From the NCBI GenBank assembly GCA_024036415.1, contig JAMWET010000571.1, positions 197,001 to 261,000 of the forward strand: 64,000 nucleotides of DNA, written 5' to 3'. Below, in pieces: positions 43,109 through 55,439 of this stretch. This DNA comes from Prochilodus magdalenae. Taxonomy: Eukaryota > Chordata > Actinopteri > Characiformes > Prochilodontidae. Positions within the stretch are counted from its first letter, which is position 1. Every line of letters starts with the position of its first letter. The position numbers and the translations under genes were made by a program. The notes below the pieces were generated by a model. That model worked only from the letters and a program-made list of their open reading frames with translations, searched no databases and was not told the DNA's origin.

Positions 43109-44185
43109 GTAAGTGTCTCTAACTTCAGAGCTCGGTTTTAAAACCTGACTGTTGTCACTACGCGAGGATTAGGGCTGGGAAACAGTCAGTGAAGTTAACT
43201 TTAAAACGGCTTCACGTTTGCTATGCGTGTTAGAGCCTGAACTGTTCCGGTTAAGACGGCTGGTGACATGGTGACGAATTTTGGTAAATAAGTGTTAAAT
43301 GTTTAGTTCAATTACGGAGAAAGAGGACTGTAATTACAAACAAAATCTGAGCAGCAGGAATAAGCAATAACTAGCATTAACCAAATAGGAAGTAAAACTC
43401 TTTACTGACAGTACACAATTAAACCATAATAAAATTCACCTTCACCGGAAACATCTCAAATTAAACGGAACCTAGAAGAAAAAAATAAAAACACGGTTCA
43501 GTTAACAATAAAAAGGTTACAGTAACGAAATACTGACCTGGGGACTGTATCAACAAAACCCTGAATTAAGTAACATCCCATAATACTTAAAGACAAACTG
43601 GGGAACTAAACAGAGAAGGTTGTTTACATTTAAATTTATATTTTGGGAATACTGTCCTGAATACTTACCTGTGGGGTAAACTGATTACTGTTCTTTGAAG
43701 GAATTACTTGTACATTTATTTGTTTGTTTATTTATTTATTTATTTTTTATTTTACAGAAAGTGATATTTTGTTTAAGCTGAGAGATTTGTTTGATATTTG
43801 TTTATGTATGTTCTTTAATACAAATTCCTGAGTTTATTGCATCCCTCGTCTTGACTCTTGCATGTCTCTCACTCCGTGAGTGCATCTAACTGGTCCAATA
43901 GTTAAATATACTGTATTTTTATTTATTTATTTATTATTATTATTGTTATTATTATGTTCTGTCTTTTAATTGGGCCACATTGTGGCACATTAGGCCTCAG
44001 TTAGCTATTCTTGTTTTGACCCCATGTCGCTTGCATGCCATTATAAATGTCGATGCTTTTTTTGTTTGTTTGTTTGTTTGTTGTTTTGTTTGTTTGTTTT
44101 ATACCACTGACATGGGGGAAAAGCGTTGAGCACTGATTGCTGCAGCCTTGAGCCATGTCATTTTATCAACAAACCCTGATGAAAT
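43109..44185. other. Intergenic or intronic, nothing coding
   Basis: AT-rich sequence with TTTA repeats (about 43720-43755, 43918-43950) and a TTTG repeat at 44060-44100. Confidence 0.45.
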
Positions 44186-44189
44186 AAAA

Positions 44190-44895
44190 AAAGATGTCTT
44201 TTAATTGAGCCCAATTTACAATCAGACTTCTACTTTACTGGTCCTCGTACTGTCTCATGGTGAGGATCAATCATTTAATAGTATGGTTTTTCATCCTTTT
44301 CCTTTTTGTGGCCATTCACTGCTCTCCACAGCAAATATATATACATATTGGTCTGGGAATGGACATAATACTAGCGTCAATAATAAAAAAAAAAAACAGT
44401 GGTACAGTAAAAAGGGAGTTTAGTGATTTCCATGTTCTTCTTGCAGGATAAGTGGCCAGGTCATCTACGTGATGGGCACATTGACCTGGATTGGTTTCGT
44501 TCCTTCTTGGTGCATATCGCCATGCCGGGCTGTTTTGTTTACCTCTGTGTTTTGTTTACCGTTTGTTTTATCTTGATACGTTGAGCACTGATTGCTGCAG
44601 CCTTGAGGCATGCTGTACCTTGGTCACAGATGCGCCAGCAAGACGTGCACAAATTAACTTTATAATCTGTACCTCTTTTGAATGGTCTTTGGTATGTCAC
44701 CCATAATGTTTTCCTTTTCCATATTGTGCTTTTGCAGTATTTCTGACGGCAGTATAAACTGTAAGCTCAATACAAAAAAAAAAAATAGTAAATTTAATTC
44801 AAGCCAATTCAACTTTGACATTATACCATGAGACTTCTCCACACTAAAATGTGTTGTGTGTGTGGGTTCAGTTGTCATTGTCCAACCCCCCTATA
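44190..44895 (+). repeat. Interspersed repeat family D, copy 2
   Basis: It is a longer relative of 36030-36435. It contains the motif TGAGCACTGATTGCTGCAGC both just before it (44127) and inside it (44583). Noncoding. Confidence 0.5.
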
Positions 44896-44899
44896 TATA

Positions 44900-45785
44900 T
44901 ATATGTATATGTATAGTGTAGTGTAAAGACAAATAGACAAAACAATGTGTGTCAACAGTACGGTAGCACATGTGCAAAGTTTTTGAGCAGTATCAGTAAG
45001 TATGTGGTTGTAAACAGTATAGATATATAAAGTGTGCAGTGCAGGTAGTAGAAGCAGCTTAATGTTCAGGTACAGCTAGATTGCTTCAGCTCTAAACTGG
45101 ACATACAATGTATTGTGTTGGAGTTACAATAAAAAAAAAAAAAGCCTGTCATTAGTGCTTCCACCGGAAGATTATTGGCTAGTATATTGGCAGTGCAATG
45201 AACATAAATATGCGATCACAAGACTATTCTGTCATAAGTTCAAAGGGCATAACGTTGATGTTTGTATGTGTGTGTGTGTATAGATAGATATGTATATATG
45301 CATGGTATGCACTGACATCACAAGGAATAATTCATCGTTTTCAGGATATTCAGAGAAGGGTGTGCATGGAATTTCCCCCGCGCTCAGCATGCACCTCGCT
45401 GCCGATCAGTTTTGCGGCTTGACACGTGGAGCGCAGCTTGCATTTCAACACAGCTAACCAAATCTGCGGTCAACAATGGGAACCGTCCCTTCAAAGCAGA
45501 GGAAGAGCACGAGTGAAAGTTCCATCAAACAAATCATCGTTGCTCTTGTCAGTTCGAATGAATGGAGAGATGCCTCATGAAATAAGCTCAGTGTTCTTGT
45601 TGACGCTGCTTCCTTTCATTTACTCGACGGATGCGGGGTGCTCAACCTTTTCATGTCGACCTACTTCACTAACATCAATCTGAATTTGACCTGAGCAAGA
45701 CGGATCTCTTTCCCCGTCTTCACCTTCACCATCACCCCACCACACACACATACAGTTGCGGGCTGATGTTGACTGAGCTGCCTTG
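44900..45785. other. Intergenic, nothing recognised
   Basis: No supported gene. A frame at 45426-45683 has no known domain. Confidence 0.4.
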
Positions 45786-45791
45786 CTGTAT

Positions 45792-46045
45792 ACTGGTACC
45801 AGAATGCGTCTCCTATTCACTGTGTATTTTCCCTCAATGAAACAACAAAGTCCTCTACCTTACAGGCAGTTTGAGTTGCTGCTCTTTGGCGGGACTGGAG
45901 TAGCAGCTTCATAACATCTTTCCTCAATAATACTTCCTGATGTCGCCCTGCTTCTGTTACAGCTGAATGAATTACAGTGGGGTGGGTGGTGGGGTGGGTA
46001 AAGAATTTGAGGCTTATGAATAAAGCCAAATCCATAACACTGTGG
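45792..46045 (+). repeat. Left flanking repeat of the TG-rich array
   Basis: TATTCACTGTGTATTTTCCC, AACAACAAAGTCCT and CTCAATAATACTTCCTGATG recur in the same order at 46715-46915. Confidence 0.85.
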
Positions 46046-46712
46046 GGGTTTTGGTTATACTGTGAGGGTGTTGGTTGTACTGGAAGGGTTTTGGCTGTAC
46101 TGGGATGGGTTTTGGTTATACTGTGAGGGTTTTGGTTGTACTGGGATGAGTTTTGGTTATACTGTGAGGGTTTTGGTTGTACTGGGATGAGTTTTTGTTA
46201 AACTGTTAGGATTTTGGTTAAACCAGGAATTTTGGTTATACTGTGAGGGTTTTGGTTGTACTGGGAGGGTTTTGGTTCTACTGGAATGAGTTTTGGTTAT
46301 ACTGTGAGGGTTTTGGTTGTACTGGGATGAGTTTTGGTTATACTGTGAGGGTTTTGGTTGTACCTGGAGGAGTTTTGGTTGTACCGATAGGAGTTTTGGT
46401 TGTACTGTGAGGGTTTTGGTTGTACCGGGAGGAGTTTTGGTTATATTGTGAAGGTTTTGGTTGTACCGGGAGGAGTTTCAGTTGCACCGTGGTTGTTTCG
46501 ATGGCACCGGGAGGAGTTTCAGTTGTACCATGATTGTTTTGACTGTACTGGAAGAAGTTTTGGTTGTACTAGGAAAAGTTTCGGTTGTGCTGTGAGAGTT
46601 TTCTTCTTACTGGGAGAGGTTTTGCTTGTACTAATAGGAGTTTAGGTTGTACTAGGTGGAGTTTTGGTTGTACTGAAAGGAGCGTTGGTTGTACTGGGAG
46701 TAGTTATGGTTG
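46030..46712 (+). repeat. TG-rich ~20-22-bp minisatellite, array 1
   Basis: Units alternate TGTGAGGGTTTTGGTTGTAC and TGGGATGAGTTTTGGTTATA type sequence. The strand is poor in C. The plus-strand frames rich in CTGRSFG-type peptides are artefacts. Confidence 0.93.
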
Positions 46713-46714
46713 TA

Positions 46715-46915
46715 CCAGAATGCTTCTCCTATTTACTGTGTATTTTCCCTAAATGGAACAACAAAGTCCTTTACCTAACAAGCGGTTTTGGTAACATGGC
46801 ATCATTTCTCAATAATACTTCCTGATATCGCACTGCTTCTGTAGCAGCTAAATGAATTACAGTAAGGGGATAAAGAACCTGAGGCTCAATAAATAAAACT
46901 GAATCCATGCCACGG
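46715..46915 (+). repeat. Right flanking repeat of the TG-rich array
   Basis: A direct copy of 45792-46045 on the other side of array 1, somewhat shorter. Confidence 0.85.
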
Positions 46916-47590
46916 TGATCCTGTTTTTTGAAGCGACGTGGAATGTTCCCTTTCAGTTTCTTTTGGGCATGCCAGCCAGCAGATTAGAGGGTACACGGGA
47001 GACGGCGGGTAAAACTTCACCGCACTGCGTCTCCACAGAAAACGACCTTGTAGAGCAGCGCACTGCCAAATGCTGTTTGCTATTGTGAAGATTAAAGAAA
47101 CCGAGGTTAGCAAAGAAATGCGGAAGCGCTGGAATAAATCTGATGCTGATAATCCTGCAAGAGAGTTCTTCTTACTTTCCAGAGAGGGAAACGAATAAGA
47201 CCTGAGCAGAACCCTGTGCTGCAGTGAAACGACAAAAACAAGCCTGTACACAGATTTGCAGTTTCCAGCCGATCGCTAGCGTAAGCCCCGAGTCATTTAA
47301 ACCCATGCAGCCACCTCAGTCGATCAATAAATCAACCTTTATTTAGACTTATTGACCCTTCACATGTGGTCACTTTATGGGATTAGTATCTGGATTGCAC
47401 CCTCATTAGAGTTTTGTTACATGTACTTACACTTGGTAGTCAAATCATCTCTGGTTAGCCGGATTAAAATCAGCCATGTGGGAATCAGAATATGTAAATC
47501 CGCCTGTTGCGCAGAAACCAGTTACCAATAGTTTATTCAACATCTGCATCCTCTAACACCTGGAGTTAGTTTTGCCTTATTGTGTTTGTC
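46916..47590. other. Intergenic, nothing recognised
   Basis: No gene or named repeat between the two TG-rich arrays. Confidence 0.4.
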
Positions 47591-47596
47591 CATATC

Positions 47597-48322
47597 GGGG
47601 TTTGGGTTGTAGTGGAAGGGGCTTTGTTTGTACTGGGTCGAGTTTTGGTAGTACTGGGAGGGGGTTTTGATTGTACTGAAAGGACCTGGGGTTGTAGTCG
47701 GAGGGGATTCTGTTGTACAGGGAGGGGTTTGAGTTATACTGTGAGGGTTTTGGTTGTACTGAGAGGAATGTTTGTTGTCCTGGGACAGATTTGGTTGTAC
47801 TTGTAGAATCTTGGGCTGTAGGAGGAGTTTCAGTTGTAATGCAAGGGGCTTGGCTTGGACTGACAGGGGTTTTACTTCTACTGGCAGGGTTTGGTTGCAC
47901 TGGAAGGAGTTTTGGTTGTACTAGGAAGATCTTGGGCTGTACCAGGAGGAGTTTCAGTTGTACTGTGAGGAGCTTGGCTTGTAGTGGGAGGGGATTTGGT
48001 TATAATTGGTTGAGTTTTGATAGTACTTGGAGGAGTTTGAGTTATACTGGGAGGGGTTTGGTTGTACCCGCGGTTGTAGTGAGCAGGGTTTCTGTTGTAC
48101 AGGGTGGGGTTTGAATTACACTTTGAGGGTTTTGGTTGTACTGAGAGGAGTGTTGGTTGTACTGGAAGGAGTTCTGGTTGTACTAGGAGGATCTTGGGCA
48201 GTACCAGGAGGAGTTTCAGTTGTACTGTGAGGAGCTTGGCTTGGACTGGGAGTTTTGATTGTACTGACAGTGGTAGAGTGCCTCTACTGGCAGGGTTTGG
48301 TTGTACTGGGAGAAGTCAACTG
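47597..48322 (+). repeat. TG-rich minisatellite, array 2
   Basis: The same unit type as array 1, with longer composite units containing GATCTTGGGC(T/A)GTACCAGG and GAGGAGTTTCAGTTGTACTG; two such blocks near 47920 and 48180 are about 260 bp apart. Confidence 0.92.
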
Positions 48323-48324
48323 GT

Positions 48325-49875
48325 CATTAACAAGTACCATTAGCTTATCTGAATTTAAATGCAGCCTAAGCTCTGCACACTCGCCTATAGACTCCATAGA
48401 CACGTTTCACCACCTGACAGTTTGAAACTATAACTTTCACCTTAAATGATTGTGGGTTTTCCTTTCATCAGGACCAGCTTTCTTTTCACTTCTCCAGGAC
48501 CAAGGTCTATTTTAGTCCATCACTTTCAATAGGAGTTGTGATGCCCCTGCACTGCTTAAGATGATGCTGTACAGAGTTCAGTATTTGCAGCTTTGGGCTG
48601 GCACCTCTTCCATACGGATTAAGGTGACTTTAGGAACATATGATGCAGAGGCAGCGTCCCTGGGATTGGGTTTAAACTGCAGTCACCTTCCACCTGCTGT
48701 GAGAAAAGCTCCCCATTCCCATCGGTGGAACTTGGTGTCCACAGCTATGTCCCAGAGCATGTTGAGGATCTAATCTTTGGCTGATTGTGGCGTTCTGTAC
48801 TATCAGACTCATTTCACATGATTTAGAGTGAAAGAATCTTTAAGATTTGGTATATAAACATCACATGACATCAACAATTGTCTGCTGATCTGCAGATGTG
48901 ATAAGGGACTTTAATAAGAAAGCTGATTTTGAGAAAACCCAGCCTTTATTGATGACTACAGGATTCAGCCTGCAAAATCATAATAACCTATTGAAATGGG
49001 CCGGCAGTGTGAGTATGCTGATGAACAATAAAACACTGCCGGCTGTGACAGCTGAGTAAACAGTGAACAGAGTCGCACCAGACTGCACTCAAACCCACTT
49101 AAGCAATGAGCCAAGTTATTCAGTTGCACACAGAAAATGTCCAGTTAAGTACCTTCCATACATTTCTATGACAATGGCTAACTGCACTACATCCCCTAAT
49201 CGGTTAATTATCCAATAACCATCTAACTTGAGTCTTTAGAGATGGGGTGACAAGCTATAAGCCCTCCAACTTCAATAACAACCAGATGGTTCTAAGTTGC
49301 CATCATGTGCTGTGCAAAATGGAAACGACATGTTACCATTCTGAATGGTCCTAATAGGAAAGTCTTTCAGATATTTGACATCATTATCTCTAGGAACGTG
49401 TGGTTGAAGAAACAGCATTATGCCCTGTAATCCTGTAAAGACTGAAGTTGGTTAATTTGGCGTCTGGCTCTCCAGAGCTCTGAAATGGGCAATCATCTTG
49501 GCCAGGCCGCCTTGGCTGCACCGTGTCTCCGGTTCCCTGAAGGCTAGCAATACAATCTAGAGCTTGTTGGACAGGACGCATTTCGCTCTACTGAACTGTT
49601 TGGCCTTGTTCATAGATCTTTAAAGACAGATTTTTAAAGTTGCTTGTTGCAAAGCATTCCTTTCTCCTGTGGTTTTATTCACGACGTTTTCAGCATTTAG
49701 TCATCAACTTGCACTCCTTCTTTTGCGTGAAAATTGTCATTTGGGATGTTAAAAGGAAGCTGATACACGTGGGATCAGACATCAGCTGGACCAGTTAAGG
49801 CCTGCCCACAGACTTAGGCTTTGTAACTGACATTGCCCTGCTGGTCTGATTATGATTGGTCTCATTAGCTCAGAT
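48325..49875. other. Intergenic, nothing recognised
   Basis: No repeat relatives in the window and no coding frame with a known domain. Confidence 0.4.
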
Positions 49876-49879
49876 AAAT

Positions 49880-50480
49880 CAAAGATCATCAAGATCGGAG
49901 CCCAGACACGCAAGTCGACATCAATCACAGGGCTGCTCGGCTGGAGTTGGTCAACAAACCCACCTATTTAGGAAGCAGCAACGTTCACACCGGTGATGTT
50001 AGCATTCGTATCAAAGAGCTGCTGCTGCTTTCTACCGACTCCAACCACTATGGATGGCAGCTTCCATCTCGCTTAATATAAAGCTGCACCCATACTCTTC
50101 CTCCGACAGCTAGCTATGCATGTGAAACATGGAAGATGTCTGCTAGCACCACCAGGAAGGTCAATGTTTTCCATCACCGTTGTCTGCGACGGATTCCCAA
50201 TATTCAATTTACCAACCACCTCCCCCAAAAACGAGTGCTGCGGTGCTGTGGTTTGACTCGCTTGCTCATCACTATGGCAAGGTGTCCACTCCAGTTAGCT
50301 GCTAAGACATTACCAGAGTGGGTATATTCTGAGTCCCCCAGGTGATGACAAGCCAGAGGTCACCCTGTGAATACCTAGCGGTGAATGTTCAACAAGACTC
50401 TTAAAATGGTCAAGACATCCTGGGACAAATCAGAAACACCAGCAGTGGACAGACCTCGTCCGTGTGGGAGAAACTCACTA
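49880..50480 (+). mobile_element. Non-LTR retrotransposon relic (ORF2 C-terminal end)
   Basis: Joined across frame breaks, the plus strand gives KPTYLGSSN, then SYACETWKMSASTTRKVNVF, HHRCLRRIPNI and LPQKRVLRC. This matches the YGCETWxxxxxxxxKLxxFxxRCLRRI and VLxR pattern found after the reverse transcriptase domain of many non-LTR elements. A TSWDKSETPAVDRPR stretch follows near 50415. Stops and shifts show it is dead. Confidence 0.7.
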
Positions 50481-50484
50481 ATTA

Positions 50485-51560
50485 TACACTCCTTGACTAA
50501 CACAGTTCAGGTTTGTTGAAATCGAATAAAATGCTATGAATAAAATATGACCTTAAAGATCTTTTAGACTAGTTACTGTTGGGCTCCACATGCTAGATTT
50601 TAGTTACAGTCACCGAGCCAGCTAATACGTTCAGAGTATGGCCTCCTCTGATGAGAGAAACATTGAGAGATTAAGCCACAGCCCCTTAAGTACTGCTGCC
50701 ATTGACACAACTGCCAATTTCGGCATGGCAGTGCAGAAATGCCAGCATTGATTTTATTCAGGGAAGCAGAAGCCATGCACAAATGCTTTCCAGCACTGAG
50801 GAGCACAAGGCTTTGTTGCCTCAAATCCATGTCCTTATTAACTCCTTATTAGCAAGTAAAGCACCAACTTCCAGGGCAACAGAAATTCAATGAAATGTCC
50901 CCGCGAAACAGCACTAAAGCTCACTCTTCAAGGAGCAGCTTGGAAAGCATTCGGCTTCCTAAAAACAGAAACTCGACGCTCCTGCAATTCTCTCTCTGTG
51001 TTTTCTACCATGGGCTGATTAATGTTCCAGAGAATTTCAAATGTCATTGGAAGTTTGTAGTTTTAATGAATATTATATTAAGTTGGAGGAATTGATTTTA
51101 AGCTGTGCAATCAGAAGGGATGTGATGAAATACAAGAGGCCTTTTAGAAAAACGCATTGATTTTATGATTAGGTGTAATTTTGGATCTGCTGATTGCAGG
51201 TGTGCAGGAAAAGAATAATCCTTCAATATTTACATGTGACTAAAGACCATGCAGTGGACAGAGTCTACGGTTTTATTGGGGTGACTTCTCAGCCAATGTT
51301 CATGAAATGATTCAAATGTAAACAAAATCATGCAGAGCGGTTTGGCATGAGATGCTCTGGTCTGGACAAACCTGCCAAATGAGAATTGTCCACAGTAGTG
51401 GTGATGGGAACCAGACGTCCTCCTCTGAAAGCTCCCTCACAGAAAGTCAGAAACCTGAAATGCTTGATGCATTGTTGTAGGATAGTTTTGAACAAAGGTT
51501 GTCTTCTTACATCTTCTCATGGTAGAATCGTCTACGATATAAATACGCTCATCTTCCAAT
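50485..51560. other. Intergenic, nothing firmly recognised
   Basis: The part at about 50630-50890 is free of recognised repeats and could be unique or conserved sequence. No gene is supported. Confidence 0.35.
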
Positions 51561-51562
51561 TA

Positions 51563-52085
51563 ATAGGTGCGCCCAGAAGGAATCGACTGACGGAAAATAC
51601 TTGGTGGGGGGGTTTGGCATTGTAAGACATGCCAGCGATTCGAGTTTCACATTCAGCCGTGCATTGCTGTACCTGACTGACCCAACAGGCAGCAGTGATG
51701 CCCTCTACGAGTCATCCTATTAGTGCCAGCACCAAGACCATTACGACGACTGCCCTTAACACCACGTCAATGTCATCAAAGGCTGCAATGGTGTCGTGCC
51801 AGACTGTGGCTCAGAATGGCAGCGGGTCATCTTCAGTGACGAGTCCCGCTTTAGTCTTGGTGGAGATGACCAACGAATGTGGAGGCACTGTGGTCAGTGC
51901 CAAGTTGAATGGTCACATGTCTTATGTACAGAAGGACTGGTGTTACTCCACCTCAATCCCTATCGAAGGAACTGTGTGAGGATATTCAAGCTGCACCGAA
52001 TGGATTATCACAGGACACCATTAGTAACCTTTACACCTCCATGCCTGACCCAATACTGAGAGACAGTACTTTTGTGTAACTCAAT
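51563..52085 (+). mobile_element. Decayed Tc1-like family A copy 6
   Basis: It starts AATAGGTGCGCCCAGAAGGA and encodes EWQRVIFSDESRFSLGGDDQ on the plus strand, the clearest DESRF-type motif of the family here, followed by broken FKLHRMDYHR pieces. The transposase C-terminus and right terminal repeat are degraded. Confidence 0.75.
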
Positions 52086-52089
52086 GAGT

Positions 52090-52815
52090 GTACATGATTC
52101 ATTAGGTCATTAGGTTTCTGAACCTTTTTCCACCAAACTTCTCTGAGTACTATCTCAACAATTAAATTCTGCAGAAATGTTGATATATTGGTGAAATTCC
52201 CCTTTAATACATTTAATGAATTTTATGATCATGTTAAACAGGTCCATGAAAATGCCTCAAAGCTTATGCATCATTATGCACATAACAGATCTCTTCTGCT
52301 TTCTGGCCACTCTGAGATGTTTTGGACCGTTCCTGGAAAAAGACTCGCCCGTGACTCATATCACTCCCCGTGCCTGTGGCCGTGGTACCGTATGTTATGC
52401 AACTGTACTGTAGCTGGTTTCTTCTGATTTAATTTGATTTGAAACATACTGTAGATGGTTGTAGGACACCCTCGCTGACCTGGAAGAGATCAGGACTTAC
52501 AGCGGAATTACAATAGACGCCAAGGGCAAAGGTCTGGACCATCTCCTCCAACAAGAGCTCCACCAGGACATACCAGTGGCATTGAGTTCAATGACATGCT
52601 CCAGTGTTAAGGGTATCACTGAAACGGATTTTAACAAGATGAGGAGAGTCCGTCAAAGTAGGCCAAGGACACCCACATGTAGGAGCCATGTGGATATCAC
52701 TACACTGCAGTGTGTTTGTGTGTCTGCCTGTGTGTGTGTCCGTCCCCGTGTGCCTGTGTGTGTGTGTGTGTGTGTGTATGGGCACCTGGGTTAGTTTTCA
52801 TGTGGTGAACACATC
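52090..52815. other. Intergenic, with a TG microsatellite
   Basis: Nothing coding is supported. A (TG)n tract lies at about 52752-52778. Confidence 0.45.
52752..52778 (+). repeat. (TG)n microsatellite
   Basis: About 13 TG dinucleotides. Confidence 0.9.
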
Positions 52816-53029
52816 CTCTACGGACGACCCAGTTCTGCTGTGTACTGTGTGTTTACTGAGTCTAGCTTACTAGGTTGAAATCCACTCTGGAATAAGTAAT
52901 ATGGAGACTTAAAAATCCCCTTTACTTCCTGATTAGTGTTATTAGTGTTGTGAAGTGGTTCAGGTATCTGTCTTATGAGACTCACTAGACAAAAATCCCT
53001 AATAGCGTGACCACATTCAATGTGCATCA

Positions 53030-53380
53030 AAGAATTGCACCATTGAGCCAGATTTGGTGGATGCCTTCCCTGGCACAATTTCGGGGAGCGTATCCTGTAG
53101 ACTTTGTGGCACTGTTGGTAGACCCGCATGACCGTACGCTTCCATACGCCTGCAGATTCAGCTACTTCCTTCACACTATGGTCTTTGGCCACGCCCAAAT
53201 GCTCAGTCACTCCTTTTAGCTAATCATTAACATCTGCTCTGTAGCCATTTTCCACACATGGCACGAGACATTCACCTCACTGTAGCACCTCTTCTCAATC
53301 TGTGGATCCCGTCACTCACACCCCGCAGGTGTTTATAGCCCATTATTCTCATACAGCGCCACCTGCAGGAGCCTGAAGTT
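53030..53380 (-). mobile_element. Tc1-like family B copy 4 (partial)
   Basis: The minus strand encodes MTEHLGVAKDHSVKEVAESA, GVWKRTVMRVYQQ and, a little later, CQGRHPPNLAQ, the longest intact family B fragment in the window. The outer terminal repeats are missing. Confidence 0.72.
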
Positions 53381-53386
53381 GAAGAC

Positions 53387-53580
53387 ATGTTCTCACATGG
53401 CCATTACTTCACCATTATCTCTATAGTGTAAACACAGTAAGCAGTAAACCTGTGCACCATTATTTGCTGGCTGTTATTTAGGATCCCAGCACTGACAATT
53501 TATACACTCATCATCAGAGTAATCGCTGCATCCAGACAGAAGGATTGAATTGCGATGCTACTAGGAAGGAAGATAATTTA
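53387..53580 (+). repeat. Local duplication, copy 1 (flank plus family A end)
   Basis: TTCTCACATGGCCATTACTT through GGCTGTTATTTAGGATCCCA and TGACAATTTATACAC is repeated at 54247-54362, each followed by a family A terminus. Confidence 0.85.
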
Positions 53581-54245
53581 CCAGTTTAGAACATGCAGGG
53601 CACAGTGTGGAAATATAGCAACTAAATAAAACTAATGCCAAAAATGCCAAAAAACTTTCCCATCATCAACATTCTATAAAATACATCCAGAAGGAGGCAG
53701 CCCTCTATATTTTCATTAGCTCCATTTAAGGGTATTTTTGTGGTATTACTCATTTTTGTTCTTGAGATATTTTGAGATATGTATTTTGAACTATAACAAG
53801 CCCTTGGTTTGGAAAAGTAGGCTTCTCATTATAAAACCTCCCAGTCAACCTCCCTATCTCTTCAAAAGCTAGTACGGCGAGCACAAGGCTTTGTTAGGAG
53901 AGCAGTGACTAACATGCCTGACAGATCCTCGGTAGAGGTCACCGGTGACCTCCGCTACATTATTATGTCTGGTTCTCTCTGCTGGTCCATCGCTGGGCTA
54001 TGTGATAGAGCTGAACTCAAACTGCTCCTGACAGTGAATGTGAGTTTAAAAGTATCAAGGGCAGGCCTGACCCGAATACAGATGTGAAATCAGCATTGAT
54101 TAGAGAGCCGAGACAGACCACGAAAGCCTCGGAACATGTAATAACACAGGAAGCAGTCATTTCTGTCCTCACATATATACAGCGCTAGCCTTATCCTGGC
54201 CGATTCTGAGGGTCAGGGAATAATAAGTGCTGCATGTCAATGAAG
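53581..54245. other. Intergenic, nothing recognised
   Basis: No gene or repeat supported between the two duplicate copies. Confidence 0.4.
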
Positions 54246-54246
54246 A

Positions 54247-54362
54247 TTTGTTCTCACATGGCCATTACTTCACCAGTATTTCTATAGCTTAAACACAGTA
54301 AGCCTTTGCGCCATTATTCGCAGGCTGTTATTTAGGATCCCAACATTGACAATTTATACACT
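54247..54362 (+). repeat. Local duplication, copy 2 (flank)
   Basis: This is the second copy of the segment described at 53387, offset by about 857 bp, again next to a family A terminus. Confidence 0.85.
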
Positions 54363-55078
54363 ATTGCTGCACCCAGAAGGAGCTGTGGGAGTGTGGTGCT
54401 GTTGGGAAGGAAGATAAAGGTGACCAGGATCAATAACTGATGATACATTTAGACTGATATGATCAATATTTATTGAGCTACACATACAGAAGTCTGTCTC
54501 TCAGTATGGTATCGGGTCGTCGTGTTTGCTAACCCAACATGCCAGACGTCTCGGTATGGAGCTGTAGAGGTTCCTAATGGTGTCCTGTGATAATCCATCC
54601 CATGCAGCTTGACTATTCTCACACAGTTCCTGCAGATGGTGCGGTAGGGATGGAGGTAGAGTGTCACCAGGCCTTCTGGACGTGTGTCGTGTGATAACAA
54701 ACGGTTCATCTTGGTGCTGACCACGGTGTCTCCACACACAGGCTCCACCAAGACAAATGCGGGACACGTCACTGAAGATGACCCGCTGCAATTCTGAGAC
54801 ACACCATGACAGTCTGGCTCGACACCACTGCCGTCTTTGGTGACTCTGACATGGTGTTAAGAGGAGGTGTAGTAACTCATGGCGGCATCACTGCTTGCTT
54901 CAATCGTAGAAGTTGGCTCAGTCAGGTACAGGGATGAGGCCTGTTTTTGCTTTTGTGACATGCGCAGCCGAGTGTGTAACTAGAAACATTTGCATGCCTC
55001 AAGATGTCAAAGCCACCCTCCACGTTTCATTCCTGGCAGCTGATTCTTTGTGGTTGAAACTATTCTATTCTGCAATCC
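54358..55078 (-). mobile_element. Decayed Tc1-like family A copy 7
   Basis: It begins TATTGCTGCACCCAGAAGGA. The minus strand gives RVIFSDVSRICLGGA, HHLQELCENSQAAWDGLSQD and TIRNLYSSIPRRLACWVSKH with small shifts between them. The aspartate of the DES motif is retained but the glutamate is Val here. The right end is diverged (TGATTCTTTGTGGTTGAAAC). Confidence 0.77.
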
Positions 55079-55243
55079 CAACCTGCAGTGGAGCTGATAG
55101 AACAAGGTTTATTACTAAGCAGGTTTGGAGCGATTCTATTGGTCGCTCCATCATGAATATTCACTAACCTGAAAGGAGAACTAGAGCTTTTACACTGTGC
55201 AGAAAAAGAGATCCACTAAAAGACACCACTAAATATATATTAG

Positions 55244-55430
55244 AGGTGGAGATATGGAGGAGTATCATACTGTGTACATCAGGAGTAGATGTGGTGTATC
55301 AGGATATGTTGGAGACTCTCATCTGTTGGTCTTGTAGAGTCTGTAGAGTCTTTAGAATCACTATCAACATTCATTTAGCTGGGTGTGTCTACACTTTGGA
55401 CTGGTACTGTAAATGGTCCAATATGACTTC
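55244..55430 (+). repeat. Interspersed repeat, second copy at 375-550
   Basis: Begins GGAGATATGGAGGAGTATCA. Class unknown. Confidence 0.6.
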
Positions 55431-55439
55431 AACTAAACC

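Noticed and set aside
46400..48343. Several plus-strand frames with CTGRSFGC-type repeats
   Set aside because: They translate TG-rich minisatellite units in varying frames, with no conserved domain or promoter.
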